Positions 1-7,643 of a stretch of 64,000 nucleotides of DNA are shown piece after piece. Positions within the stretch are counted from its first letter, which is position 1; every line of letters starts with the position of its first letter. Position numbers and translations under genes: made by a program. Source of the stretch: Aeromicrobium choanae (lineage in GTDB: Bacteria; Actinomycetota; Actinomycetes; Propionibacteriales; Nocardioidaceae). Under the pieces are notes generated by a model. The model was given only the letters and a program-made list of their open reading frames with translations. It was not told the DNA's origin and ran no database searches. The DNA is taken from positions 2,666,001-2,730,000 of the forward strand of contig NZ_LT796768.1 in assembly GCF_900167475.1 (NCBI RefSeq), in the 5' to 3' direction.

Positions 1-425
1 GCGCCGTGGTCGTCATGAGCAAGGCCAAGGCCGAGGAGCTGGGCCTGACCTGGCTCGCCGAGATCGGCGCCCACGGCAACGTCTCGGGCCCTGACTCCAC
101 GCTGCAGGAGCAGCCGGCCAACGCCATCGCGAAGGCGGCGCAGAAGGAGGGCATCGACGTCGCGGACATCGACCTGTTCGAGCTGAACGAGGCCTTCGCC
201 GCGGTCGGCGTCGTCTCGACCGAGAAGCTCGGCGTCAGCGAGGACAAGGTCAACGTCAACGGCGGTGCGATCGCGCTCGGCCACCCGATCGGCATGAGCG
301 GTGCGCGCATCGTCCTGCACCTCGCGCTGGAGCTCCAGCGTCGCGGTGGCGGCACGGGCGCAGCGGCGCTGTGCGGCGGCGGCGGCCAGGGTGACGCCCT
401 GATCATCCGGGTCCCGCAGGCCTGA
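1..425 (+). CDS. Acetyl-CoA C-acetyltransferase (thiolase), C-terminal part
   Basis: This is the 3' end of a thiolase cut by the window edge; the first full codon is at base 3. Thiolases condense or cleave acyl-CoA in beta-oxidation or acetoacetyl-CoA formation. The visible part carries the conserved family motifs in order: a NEAF segment (residues of the ELNEAFAA stretch), the [11 protein letters not shown] active-site histidine loop, and the C-terminal CGGGGQG loop with the second catalytic cysteine. meaB follows 25 bases downstream on the same strand, which fits an acyl-CoA/propionyl-CoA setting. The exact substrate (acetoacetyl-CoA or longer) cannot be told from this fragment. Confidence 0.93.
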   Translation, partial: AVVVMSKAKAEELGLTWLAEIGAHGNVSGPDSTLQEQPANAIAKAAQKEGIDVADIDLFELNEAFAAVGVVSTEKLGVSEDKVNVNGGAIALGHPIGMSGARIVLHLALELQRRGGGTGAAALCGGGGQGDALIIRVPQA

Positions 426-450
426 TCGGCCCTCAACCGAATCTGCGGAG

Positions 451-1407
451 TTGAACCCCAGGAACGTCGACGTCACCGACCTGGTCTCGCGGGCGCAAGC
501 CGGCGAGGCCAGGTCGGTGGCGCGTCTGATCACCCTCGTCGAGACCGAGTCCGACCACCTGCGTGAGGTCAGCGCGGCGCTCGCCCCGCTGGTCGGCGGC
601 GCCCACGTGGTCGGCCTGACCGGCTCGCCCGGCGTGGGCAAGTCGACCACCACGTCGGCGCTGGTCACCGAGCTGCGTGCTCGCGGCCGTCGCGTCGGGG
701 TCCTCGCGGTCGATCCCACCTCGCCGTTCAGCGGGGGAGCGCTGCTCGGCGACCGCATCCGGATGCAGGACCACGCCACCGATCCCGACGTCTACATTCG
801 CTCGATGGCCAGCCGGGGCCACCTCGGCGGGCTGTCATGGGCCACGCCCCACGCCATCCGGGTCCTCGACGCCGCCGGCTGTGACGTGATCCTGCTCGAG
901 ACCGTCGGCGTCGGGCAGTCCGAGGTCGAGGTCGCCGGGCTCGCCGACACCACCGTCGTGCTGCTGGCGCCCGGCATGGGCGACGGCATCCAGGCCGCCA
1001 AGGCCGGGATCCTCGAGATCGGCGACATCTTCTGCATCAACAAGGCCGACCGCGACGGCGCCTCGACCACGCGCCGCGAGCTGCGCACGATGCTGTCGAT
1101 GTCCGACCGCCGCGACGGCTGGAAGCGCCCGATCGACCTCACCGTGGCCACCGAGGGCACGGGGGTCCCCGAGCTGGTCGATCACCTGCAGGAGCACGCC
1201 TCCCACCTGCGCGCCTCCGGGCAGCTGGCGCGCCGACGCACCGATCGCCTGCGCCGCGAGATCCAGGCCATCGCCCTCGACCAGGTGCGACGCCGCTTCG
1301 TCGTCGACGGGGGCGAGGAGCTCGACGCGCTGGCCGCCCGGGCCTTCGCCGGCGACATCGATCCGTTCTCGGCCGCCGACACCCTGCTCGCCGAATCCGA
1401 CGCGTAG
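451..1407 (+). CDS. meaB: Methylmalonyl-CoA mutase-associated GTPase MeaB
   Basis: A G3E-family P-loop GTPase that chaperones methylmalonyl-CoA mutase, gating cobalamin loading and protecting the enzyme from inactivation. The 318-residue product has a Walker [10 protein letters not shown] at residues 58-66, the [16 protein letters not shown] switch region around 88-102, a QSEVE segment near 156-160 and a guanine-specificity NKAD at 197-200, all typical of MeaB/ArgK. The C-terminal third is charged and helical, as in the dimerisation arm. The start is a TTG that abuts a GGAG with almost no spacing, so the exact start is less certain than the gene. Its neighbour is a thiolase; the mutase itself is not in the window. 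Confidence 0.95.
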   Translation: MNPRNVDVTDLVSRAQAGEARSVARLITLVETESDHLREVSAALAPLVGGAHVVGLTGSPGVGKSTTTSALVTELRARGRRVGVLAVDPTSPFSGGALLGDRIRMQDHATDPDVYIRSMASRGHLGGLSWATPHAIRVLDAAGCDVILLETVGVGQSEVEVAGLADTTVVLLAPGMGDGIQAAKAGILEIGDIFCINKADRDGASTTRRELRTMLSMSDRRDGWKRPIDLTVATEGTGVPELVDHLQEHASHLRASGQLARRRTDRLRREIQAIALDQVRRRFVVDGGEELDALAARAFAGDIDPFSAADTLLAESDA

Positions 1408-1463
1408 AAGTCTCCCGCGCGGCGTCCACGGTTTGGGGCCGCGATTCCGGTAGACATGTTCGC

Positions 1464-1619
1464 GTGGTGAAGAAGGCAGTGATCCTGTTCGTGGTGGGCT
1501 TCGGGCTCTACTACCTGTTCAGCACGCCTGAGGACGCCGCGACGGCCGTTCGGGGGGCCTTCGACGCAGCCATCAGCGCATTCGGACAGGTCGGGGTGTT
1601 CATGTCCGAGCTCCTGTGA
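1464..1619 (+). CDS. Small single-pass membrane protein, 51 aa
   Basis: This short reading frame starts with GTG and gives MVKKAVILFVVGFG..., ending ...FMSELL. Two lysines precede one hydrophobic helix (about residues 5-20, with a YYLF end); the remainder is a short amphipathic segment. The AGACAT hexamer at 1452-1457 lies six bases before the GTG and could be the -10 of a leaderless mRNA. The stop overlaps the ribosome-binding GAGGA of the next gene, so the two are probably co-transcribed. Function is unknown; a role as a small membrane partner of the neighbouring PH-domain protein is only a guess from adjacency. Confidence 0.6.
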   Translation: MVKKAVILFVVGFGLYYLFSTPEDAATAVRGAFDAAISAFGQVGVFMSELL

Positions 1620-1629
1620 GGACCTCGTC

Positions 1630-2295
1630 ATGACCGAGCGACCAGCGATCGAGACGGCGCCCCCGCCTGTCACGGCGCGGTTCTGGCGACGCCTGCGCGA
1701 GCCGTTCCCCGATCCCGAGAACCATGTCGCGCTGAACACGCGCCTCAATCCCCGCAGCGGCGAGCGGGTCCTGCAGATCGTCCCCAAGCACGTGGCCGTC
1801 TACTGGACCCTGCCCGCCGCGGCGCTGGCCTCCATGGGCTGCCTCGTGGTCCTGCTGTTCCACTGGAACTCCGGTCCGGCCCAGGCGCTGTGGCTCCTGT
1901 CGCTCGTCGTCACCGTAGCGGCGGCCGTGCGCGCGTTCGTGGAGTGGCGCGACGTCTTCGTGGTCACGAACTGGCGGGTCGTGCGGCTCAGCGGTGTGCT
2001 GACCGCGCGGGTGGCGACGATGCCGATCAACCGCATCCTCGACATGACCATGACGCGCTCGGTGTGGGGCCGTGCGCTCGGCTACGGCCACTTCGTCTTC
2101 GAGTCGGCCGCGCAGGAGCAGGGTCTGCGCGAGATCAAGTTCGTTCCGGACATCCTGGCGGTCGACCGAGAGATCAACAATGCCGTGAACCGGGAGAACC
2201 GCCGGCGTGAGCGGATGATGGCCGCGACGCGCGACCGGACGCTGGACGGTGGGCCCGACGAGGGCGAACGCACCGAGCCGATCCGCGGTCTGTGA
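1630..2295 (+). CDS. Membrane protein with bacterial PH domain (YdbS/YdbT type)
   Basis: The 221-residue product has two hydrophobic helices at about 57-80 and 88-107, followed by a bacterial pleckstrin-homology domain (residues about 110-170) with the family pattern in which a WRV(V/I)RLSGVL strand is followed by a loop reading TMPINRILDMTM. The tail is charged (RRERMM) and polar, probably cytoplasmic. Such proteins are common in actinobacteria, but the ligand is not known. The start ATG is placed by a GAGGA seven bases upstream that overlaps the stop of the 51-aa gene before it, so the pair forms a small operon. Confidence 0.82.
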   Translation: MTERPAIETAPPPVTARFWRRLREPFPDPENHVALNTRLNPRSGERVLQIVPKHVAVYWTLPAAALASMGCLVVLLFHWNSGPAQALWLLSLVVTVAAAVRAFVEWRDVFVVTNWRVVRLSGVLTARVATMPINRILDMTMTRSVWGRALGYGHFVFESAAQEQGLREIKFVPDILAVDREINNAVNRENRRRERMMAATRDRTLDGGPDEGERTEPIRGL

Positions 2296-2305
2296 CCGGC
2301 CTTCC

Positions 2306-2317
2306 TAGACTGTGGCC
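2306..2317 (+). promoter_or_regulatory. -10 element of a leaderless transcript (TAGACT)
   Basis: TAGACT at 2306-2311 followed by six bases and ATG at 2318. No Shine-Dalgarno lies in between. The arrangement decides the start of the thioredoxin/TPR gene in favour of ATG 2318 over the in-frame GTG at 2312. Confidence 0.55.
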
Positions 2318-3232
2318 ATGAGCTTCTCGCAGCCCGGTGCGTTCGACCTGTCCTCGCTGGCCACGCCGCGTCCCACGCCCCCGTCCGGTGGGGGCGCTCC
2401 CGCTCCTGAGGGAGCGGTCTACGTCATCGACGTCACCGAGGCCGACTTCCAGCAGGTGGTCGATTCCTCGATGCAGCACCTCGTGGTGCTGAGCGTCTGG
2501 TCGACCCGCTCGCCGCAGAGCGTCGAGTTCAACGAGGTCCTCGCGCGGGCCACGTCCGCCTACGGTGGCGCGCTGCAGCTGGCGAAGGTCGACGCCGACA
2601 CCAACCCCGGCATCGCCCAGGCGCTGCAGGTGCAGGCCGTGCCGTTCGTGGTGGGCCTCGTGCAGGGCCGGCCCGTGCCCCTCTTCCAGGGCACCGTGGA
2701 CGACGCCGAGGTCAAGCGGTTCTTCGACGAGCTCGTGCGGCTCGCGCAGCAGAACGGCCTCAACGGCCGTGCCCAGCCGTCCGGGGGCGCGCCCGTCGAC
2801 GCCCCGGAGGAGCCGGAGGAGGATCCGCGCTTCGCCGCCGCCGACGAGGCCTACTCGCGCGGCGACTTCGACGCAGCGATCGCCGAGTACGAGGCGCTGC
2901 TGGCGCAGGCCCCCGGCGACACCGAGGTGGCCGAGCGGCTCGCGGCCACGAGGCTCTACGCCCGCGTGGCCGGTGCCGACCTGCAGCAGGCGCGTCAGGC
3001 CGCCGCCGACGCTCCGAACGACGTCGATGCCCAGCTGCTCGTGGCCGACCTCGACGTCACCGGCGGACACGTCGAGGACGCGTTCCTGCGGCTCATCGAG
3101 CTCATCAAGCGCACCGGGGAGGACGACCGCGACCGCGTCCGCGAGCACCTGCTCGAGTTGTTCACCGTGGTCGGCCTGAGCGATCAGCGGGTGGCGCTGG
3201 CCCGGCGCTCCCTGGCCGCCGCCCTGTTCTGA
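2318..3232 (+). CDS. Thioredoxin-fold/TPR protein of the CnoX (YbbN) type
   Basis: The N-terminal ~30 residues are a proline/glycine-rich linker, then comes a thioredoxin fold (about 33-140) ending in the KVDADTNPGIAQALQVQAVP pattern with its cis-proline, then a helical TPR-like region (about 160-300) rich in A/L/E repeats. This order is that of CnoX, a holdase that hands clients to GroEL/DnaK in E. coli. The CxxC active site is replaced by WSTRS (cysteines absent at residues 62-65), so it cannot act as a disulfide reductase. 304 residues is normal for the family. It is cytoplasmic, with no signal peptide. Confidence 0.82.
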   Translation: MSFSQPGAFDLSSLATPRPTPPSGGGAPAPEGAVYVIDVTEADFQQVVDSSMQHLVVLSVWSTRSPQSVEFNEVLARATSAYGGALQLAKVDADTNPGIAQALQVQAVPFVVGLVQGRPVPLFQGTVDDAEVKRFFDELVRLAQQNGLNGRAQPSGGAPVDAPEEPEEDPRFAAADEAYSRGDFDAAIAEYEALLAQAPGDTEVAERLAATRLYARVAGADLQQARQAAADAPNDVDAQLLVADLDVTGGHVEDAFLRLIELIKRTGEDDRDRVREHLLELFTVVGLSDQRVALARRSLAAALF

Positions 3233-3254
3233 GCGGCTGGCGCGTCCTGAGCGG

Positions 3255-4169
3255 TCAGCGCGCCTGGTCGCGCACCGGGTCGGGCTGGCGCGGCGCCTCG
3301 CGGTAGGCCGGCAGCGGCGCGTCGGCGAGCGACTCGAGCAGCTCCGTGGTGGCCAGCGTGGCGCGCTCGCGCACCGCGTCGAGGTCGCACCAGTGCACGG
3401 CCGCGATCTCGGTGCGCTGCAGGACCATCTGCTCGACCAGCTCGGCGTCGACGACGCCGAGGTCGAAGACGAACAGGCACGCGTCGTCCCAGCGGCTCCA
3501 CGCCGGCAGCCAGTTCATCGTCACGAGACCTTCGACCTCGACCGTGACCCCGAGCTCCTCCTCCAGCTCGCGCACCAGGCCGGTGGCGGGGCTCTCGCCG
3601 ACCTCGACCACGCCTCCGGGCAGGTCCCACTCGCGCTTGTACGTCAGCTCGCACAGCAGGACGCGGCCGTCGCGGTCGCGCAGGATGCCCTGCCCGATGA
3701 CGCGCTTGCGCGGGAGACCGGCGTTGAGGATGGCGACGAAGCCGTCGCGGCTGAAGGCGGGCGGGTCGTCGACGATCCGCCCCAGCAGCACGAGGTCCGG
3801 CTCGCCCCCGGGCGACCGCGCGATGCCCTCGCGTCGCAGCCCCGCGATGGACGCGGCCCGCTGGCCCAGCGCGTCGTCGGCGGGGACCCGCGCCTCGATC
3901 CGCGTCCATCCGAGGTGGTCGAACGCGTGCCCCACGGCCAGCCGCAGGGCTCGGCTGGCCACCATGGCCCCCGGCGCGGAGGAGAGGTTCCAGCGCATCG
4001 TCCCGAGCCGTCGGCCCGCCTTGCCCTGAGCGCTCTGCAGCGCCACCGTGCCGATGCGCTCTCCCTCGTGCAGCACCGCGAAGCCGTGCAGGTCGTCGGC
4101 GCCGGAGGTGGGCTCGAGCACGAGGTCGTCGTCGCGCAGGGTGGGGGAGGAGTCGGCAGGCTCGGTCAC
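3255..4169 (-). CDS. Two-domain protein: GNAT-like N-terminus fused to Nudix hydrolase
   Basis: The 304-residue product starts at a GTG with a TAGCCT hexamer (minus strand) seven bases upstream. Residues about 15-130 look like a degraded GNAT acetyltransferase (a GTMRWNLSS strand and an ASRALRLAVGHAF helix). Residues about 140-290 are a Nudix domain with a complete Nudix box at 186-208 (GVVEVGE, then RELEEELGV), so metal-dependent pyrophosphohydrolase activity on a nucleoside diphosphate derivative is plausible. The substrate cannot be predicted. It faces the acetyltransferase at 4209 divergently and converges on the CnoX-like gene with 22 bases between stops. A much longer open frame on this strand continues upstream but is antisense to the acetyltransferase. 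Confidence 0.85.
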   Translation of the reverse strand: MTEPADSSPTLRDDDLVLEPTSGADDLHGFAVLHEGERIGTVALQSAQGKAGRRLGTMRWNLSSAPGAMVASRALRLAVGHAFDHLGWTRIEARVPADDALGQRAASIAGLRREGIARSPGGEPDLVLLGRIVDDPPAFSRDGFVAILNAGLPRKRVIGQGILRDRDGRVLLCELTYKREWDLPGGVVEVGESPATGLVRELEEELGVTVEVEGLVTMNWLPAWSRWDDACLFVFDLGVVDAELVEQMVLQRTEIAAVHWCDLDAVRERATLATTELLESLADAPLPAYREAPRQPDPVRDQAR

Positions 4170-4182
4170 TCGGCCGAGGCTA
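4170..4182 (-). promoter_or_regulatory. -10 element of a leaderless transcript (TAGCCT)
   Basis: On the minus strand TAGCCT (plus-strand 4177-4182) ends seven bases before the GTG start at 4169. No ribosome-binding site is visible between them. Confidence 0.5.
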
Positions 4183-4208
4183 CCGGCCCTCGTGATGGAA
4201 TCGAGCCC

Positions 4209-4694
4209 ATGACCGATCCGCGGATCCGCCCCGCCACCCCCGACGACGTGGGCGCCATGGTGCGCCTCGTCCACGACCTCGCGGCGTACGAGCGCGCGCC
4301 CGAGCAGTGCGTGCTGACCGAGACGATGCTCCACGAGCGCCTCTTCGGCGAGCGGCCCGCCCTGTTCGCCCACGTCGCCGAGGTGGACGGCGCGGTCGTC
4401 GGCCTGGCGGTGTGGTTCCTCAACTTCTCCACGTGGGACGGCGTGCACGGGATCTACCTCGAGGACCTCTTCGTCGACCCGGCGCACCGCGGCACCGGAC
4501 TCGGCCACGCGCTGCTGACGCGCCTGGCGCAGGTGTGCGTGGAACGGGGCTACAGCCGCATGCAGTGGCAGGTGCTCGACTGGAACACCCCGTCGATCGA
4601 GTTCTACGAGTCCCTGGGCGCCGTGGACCTGGCCGACTGGCGGACCTATCGCCTCGCGGGGGAGCCGCTCCGGGCCCTCGGCTCGCCGTCCTGA
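4209..4694 (+). CDS. GNAT N-acetyltransferase, diamine acetyltransferase (SSAT)-like
   Basis: A 161-residue single-domain GNAT enzyme. It has the acetyl-CoA pyrophosphate loop RGTGLG at 94-99 preceded by the LEDLFVDPAHR strand, and the LDWNTPSIEFYESLGA segment near the C-terminus. Those two stretches are hallmarks of the SSAT/SSAT2 group, whose members acetylate polyamines or thialysine-like amino groups, so a small amine or diamine is the likely acceptor. It is divergent from the GNAT-Nudix gene. There is no clear Shine-Dalgarno; the sequence before the ATG (TGGAAT ending seven bases upstream) is a weak leaderless candidate. Confidence 0.88.
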   Translation: MTDPRIRPATPDDVGAMVRLVHDLAAYERAPEQCVLTETMLHERLFGERPALFAHVAEVDGAVVGLAVWFLNFSTWDGVHGIYLEDLFVDPAHRGTGLGHALLTRLAQVCVERGYSRMQWQVLDWNTPSIEFYESLGAVDLADWRTYRLAGEPLRALGSPS

Positions 4695-4736
4695 CGCTGT
4701 CCTATGCTCGCCCCAACCCACACAGGAGGCTCCACC

Positions 4737-5516
4737 ATGGCCGAATTCGTCCGACTCGAGGTGACCGACGGCGTCGGCACGATCCGCCTCGACCGGCCCA
4801 AGATGAACGCGCTCGACGCGCAGGTCCAGACCGAGCTGCTGGAGGCGGCACGCGAGGCCGATCGCCGCGACGACGTCGCCGCCGTCGTGGTCTGGGGCGG
4901 CGAGCGGGTCTTCGCTGCCGGCGCCGACGTCAAGGAGATGGCCGACATGGGCTACCCCGAGATGTTCCGCCACGGGCACCTGCTGCAGGAGTTCACGCGC
5001 GCCGTCGCCGGGATCGGCAAGCCGACCGTCTCGGCGATCACGGGCTTCGCCCTCGGCGGCGGACTCGAGCTGGCGCTGGCCACCGACCTGCGCTTCTGCG
5101 CCGACGACGCGAAGCTCGGCCAGCCCGAGATCCTGCTCGGCATCATCCCCGGAGCGGGCGGCACCCAGCGCCTCGCCCGGCTGATCGGTCCCTCGAAGGC
5201 CAAGGACATCATCTACACCGGCCGGTTCGTCGGCGCCGACGAGGCGCTCGCCCTCGGCCTGGTGGACGAGGTGCTGCCGGCGGCCGAGGTCCACGACCGC
5301 GCCGTGGCGTGGGCGTCGCAGTTCGTCGGCGGGCCGTCGATCGCGCTGCGCACGGCCAAGGACGTCGTCGACCGCGGTCTCGAGGTCGACCTGCAGACGG
5401 GCCTGGAGATCGAGCGGGCCGGCTTCAGCGCGCTGTTCGCCACGCAGGACCAGGCCGACGGGATGCGCTCCTTCGTCGAGAACGGGCCCGGCAAGGCCAC
5501 CTTCACCGGGAGGTGA
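4737..5516 (+). CDS. Enoyl-CoA hydratase (crotonase family)
   Basis: Hydrates trans-2-enoyl-CoA to 3-hydroxyacyl-CoA in fatty-acid beta-oxidation. The 259-residue product has the crotonase oxyanion-hole segments (FAAGADVKEM at 59-68 and ALGGGLELAL at 105-114) and both catalytic glutamates, E111 and E131, the latter in the QPEILLGIIPGAGGTQRL signature. Both glutamates present argues for a hydratase rather than an isomerase. A strong AGGAGG at 4724-4729 sets the ATG at 4737. A TATGCT at about 4703 could be its -10. The etfBA genes that follow supply the electron acceptor for acyl-CoA dehydrogenases, so the region forms a beta-oxidation neighbourhood. Confidence 0.93.
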   Translation: MAEFVRLEVTDGVGTIRLDRPKMNALDAQVQTELLEAAREADRRDDVAAVVVWGGERVFAAGADVKEMADMGYPEMFRHGHLLQEFTRAVAGIGKPTVSAITGFALGGGLELALATDLRFCADDAKLGQPEILLGIIPGAGGTQRLARLIGPSKAKDIIYTGRFVGADEALALGLVDEVLPAAEVHDRAVAWASQFVGGPSIALRTAKDVVDRGLEVDLQTGLEIERAGFSALFATQDQADGMRSFVENGPGKATFTGR

Positions 5517-5519
5517 CCC

Positions 5520-5538
5520 ATCCCACTCCGCGTGGGAT
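5520..5538 (+). terminator. Hairpin after enoyl-CoA hydratase gene
   Basis: ATCCCAC (5520-5526) and GTGGGAT (5532-5538) form a perfect 7-bp stem with a 5-base loop, starting three bases after the stop codon. No U-run follows, so termination strength is uncertain. Confidence 0.5.
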
Positions 5539-5548
5539 GTCGGCCTTC

Positions 5549-5564
5549 GTTACCTTTCGGTAAC
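5549..5564. promoter_or_regulatory. Palindrome GTTACC-TTTC-GGTAAC, candidate operator before etfBA
   Basis: A perfect 6-4-6 inverted repeat lies 116 bases before the etfB start. Its AT-rich half-sites stand out against the surrounding GC-rich sequence and resemble a TetR/GntR-type operator. The regulator is not identifiable from the window. Confidence 0.45.
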
Positions 5565-5591
5565 ATCAAAGTCAGGAAGGGTCGCCTCACT

Positions 5592-5607
5592 CGCGAATTG
5601 CTTCGCG
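5592..5607. promoter_or_regulatory. Palindrome CGCGAA-TTGC-TTCGCG before etfBA
   Basis: A second perfect 6-4-6 inverted repeat, 28 bases after the first. A GATAAC at 5623-5628 downstream could serve as -10, in which case this palindrome would cover the -35 region. It could equally be an mRNA leader hairpin. Confidence 0.35.
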
Positions 5608-5679
5608 TGGCAAGGTGGACCCGATAACTCGCGGGTGGTCAAACCGTCTCCCGCGCCCCGAATTCACAGGAGGGTCCTC

Positions 5680-6459
5680 GTGACCAAGATCGTTGTCGCT
5701 GTGAAGTACGTGCCGGACGCCACGGCGGACCGCACGTTCGACGCTGATAACACTGTCGATCGTGAGAACGTCGACGGGCTTCTGTCCGAGCTCGACGAGT
5801 ACGCGGTCGAGCAGGCCCTGCAGGTGGTCGAGGCCGGTGACGGTGAGGTCACCGTCCTGACCGTCGGCCCGGCCGATGCCTCGGACGCGGTCCGCAAGGC
5901 CCTGCAGATGGGCGCCGACGCCGGCGTCCACGTCGAGGACGACGCCATCGCCGGATCCGACGCGTTCGCGACGTCGCTGGTCCTGGCGAAGGCCATCGAG
6001 AAGCTCGACTACGACATGGTGTTCTTCGGCATGGGCTCCACCGACGCCGGCATGGGCGTCGTTCCCACGCTGGTCGCCGAGCGCCTCGGCCTGCCCGCCA
6101 TCACCTTCGCGTCGGAGATCTCGGTCGACGGCGACACGGTCAAGATCCGTCGTGACGGCGATGCCGCCACGCACCAGATCGAGGCCACCGGCAAGCTCGT
6201 CGTGTCGGTCACCGACCAGACGGGCGAGGCCCGCTACCCGTCCTTCAAGGGCATCATGGCCGCGAAGAAGAAGCCGGTCGAGGAGTGGAGCCTGGCTGAT
6301 CTGGGCATCGACGCGGCCGAGGTCGGCCTCGACAACGCCTGGACCAAGGTCGAGTCCACGACCCCCCGCCCGCCGCGCACCGCCGGCGAGATCGTCACCG
6401 ACGAGGGAGACGGCGGCACCAAGCTCGTCGAGTTCCTCGCGTCCAAGAAGTTCGTGTGA
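5680..6459 (+). CDS. etfB: Electron transfer flavoprotein beta subunit
   Basis: EtfB holds AMP and pairs with EtfA to carry electrons from acyl-CoA dehydrogenases to the respiratory chain. The 259-residue product begins TKIVVAVKYVPDATADRTF, has the DEYAVEQALQV helix and the FFGMGSTDAGMGVVP nucleotide-binding segment typical of the family, and ends with the conserved KPVEEWSLADLGID region. Length is standard. An AGGAGGG just upstream supports the GTG at 5680. etfA follows 16 bases downstream, so the two are one operon. Two palindromes in the 160-base leader suggest regulation. Confidence 0.95.
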   Translation: MTKIVVAVKYVPDATADRTFDADNTVDRENVDGLLSELDEYAVEQALQVVEAGDGEVTVLTVGPADASDAVRKALQMGADAGVHVEDDAIAGSDAFATSLVLAKAIEKLDYDMVFFGMGSTDAGMGVVPTLVAERLGLPAITFASEISVDGDTVKIRRDGDAATHQIEATGKLVVSVTDQTGEARYPSFKGIMAAKKKPVEEWSLADLGIDAAEVGLDNAWTKVESTTPRPPRTAGEIVTDEGDGGTKLVEFLASKKFV

Positions 6460-6475
6460 GTAGGAGCCTGAATCA

Positions 6476-7423
6476 ATGAGTGAAGTTCTCGTTCTGATCG
6501 AAGCCCCCCAGGGCAAGGTCACGAAGCCCTCGCTGGAGCTCCTGACGATCGCCCGTCGCATCGGCGAGCCGTCGGCCGTCGTGTTCGGCGACGCCGACAC
6601 CAGCGTCCTGACCGAGTACGGCGCGGAGAAGATCTACACCTACGCCGACAGCGCCTTCGAGGAGTACCTCGTGGCGCCCAAGGCCGAGGCCCTGGCCGCG
6701 CTGGTCGCCGACAAGGCGCCCGCCGCCGTGCTGGTGCCGTCGAGCTCGGAGGGCAAGGAGATCGCGGCCCGCGTCGCGCTGAAGTCCGACTCCGGCCTGA
6801 TCACCGACGCCGTCGACGTGACCGTCGACGGTGGCGCGATCACCACCACCCAGATGGCGTTCGCCGGCAACTTCACCGTCGCTGCGCAGGTCACCCAGGG
6901 TGCGCCGGTCATCGCCGTGAAGCCGAACTCGGCCGCTCCGGAGGCCGTGGCCGGCGCCGGTGCCGTCGAGGCCGTCTCGTTCGACGTCCCCGACTCGGCC
7001 AAGAAGGTCAAGATCGTGGCGTCCGAGCCGCGCGTCTCCACCGGCCGTCCCGAGCTGACCGAGGCCGCCATCGTGGTCTCCGGCGGCCGTGGCACCGGTG
7101 GCGACTTCACCGAGGTCGAGGCCCTGGCCGACGCCCTCGGTGCGGCCGTGGGCGCCTCGCGCGCCGCGGTGGACTCGGGCTGGAAGCCGCACACGTTCCA
7201 GGTCGGCCAGACCGGCAAGACCGTGTCGCCCCAGCTGTACGTCGCCAACGGCATCTCCGGTGCGATCCAGCACCGCGCCGGCATGCAGACGTCCAAGACG
7301 ATCGTCGCGGTCAACAAGGACGAGGAGGCGCCGATCTTCGAGCTCGTCGACTTCGGCGTCGTCGGTGACATCAAGTCGGTCCTGCCCCAGGCGACCGAGG
7401 AGATCAACAAGCGCAAGGGCTGA
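6476..7423 (+). CDS. etfA: Electron transfer flavoprotein alpha subunit
   Basis: EtfA binds the redox-active FAD and, with EtfB, transfers electrons from acyl-CoA dehydrogenases to ETF:quinone oxidoreductase. The 315-residue product has the C-terminal FAD domain signatures: SGGRGTGG near 202-209, VGQTGKTVSPQLY around 242-254, and ISGAIQHRAGM then FELVDFGVVGD towards the end. The N-terminal half has the ETF Rossmann-like domain. It is co-directional with etfB with a short gap, and a very strong hairpin terminator follows, closing the operon. Confidence 0.95.
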   Translation: MSEVLVLIEAPQGKVTKPSLELLTIARRIGEPSAVVFGDADTSVLTEYGAEKIYTYADSAFEEYLVAPKAEALAALVADKAPAAVLVPSSSEGKEIAARVALKSDSGLITDAVDVTVDGGAITTTQMAFAGNFTVAAQVTQGAPVIAVKPNSAAPEAVAGAGAVEAVSFDVPDSAKKVKIVASEPRVSTGRPELTEAAIVVSGGRGTGGDFTEVEALADALGAAVGASRAAVDSGWKPHTFQVGQTGKTVSPQLYVANGISGAIQHRAGMQTSKTIVAVNKDEEAPIFELVDFGVVGDIKSVLPQATEEINKRKG

Positions 7424-7436
7424 TCCGGCCCCCGCT

Positions 7437-7472
7437 CGGCGGCCCCGCTCCCACCCGGGAGCGGGGCCGCCG
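7437..7472 (+). terminator. Strong intrinsic terminator after etfBA
   Basis: A perfect 16-bp GC stem (7437-7452 with 7457-7472) and a 4-base loop begin 13 bases after the etfA stop. It is followed by a moderately T-rich TCGTTCGT. It insulates etfBA from the ABC transporter genes. Confidence 0.85.
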
Positions 7473-7643
7473 TCGTTCGTCTCGCGGCCCTTCCCGACGC
7501 TCGCGTCCCGCCGCTGGGTTTGGTTGCAGTTCGGTGAAGTCGGCCCTGCGGAGTGGGCTGGGACACCCTGCAGGTGATACCTATGAATCACGCGCGTACA
7601 TTGCACGTTTTCACCGACGTACGCCCTTCACAGGAGGAAATAC

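Noticed and set aside
3255..5294. A single 679-residue Nudix protein
   Set aside because: The upstream half is antisense to the GNAT and enoyl-CoA hydratase genes. The start at 4169 with a TAGCCT -10 explains the real 304-residue protein.
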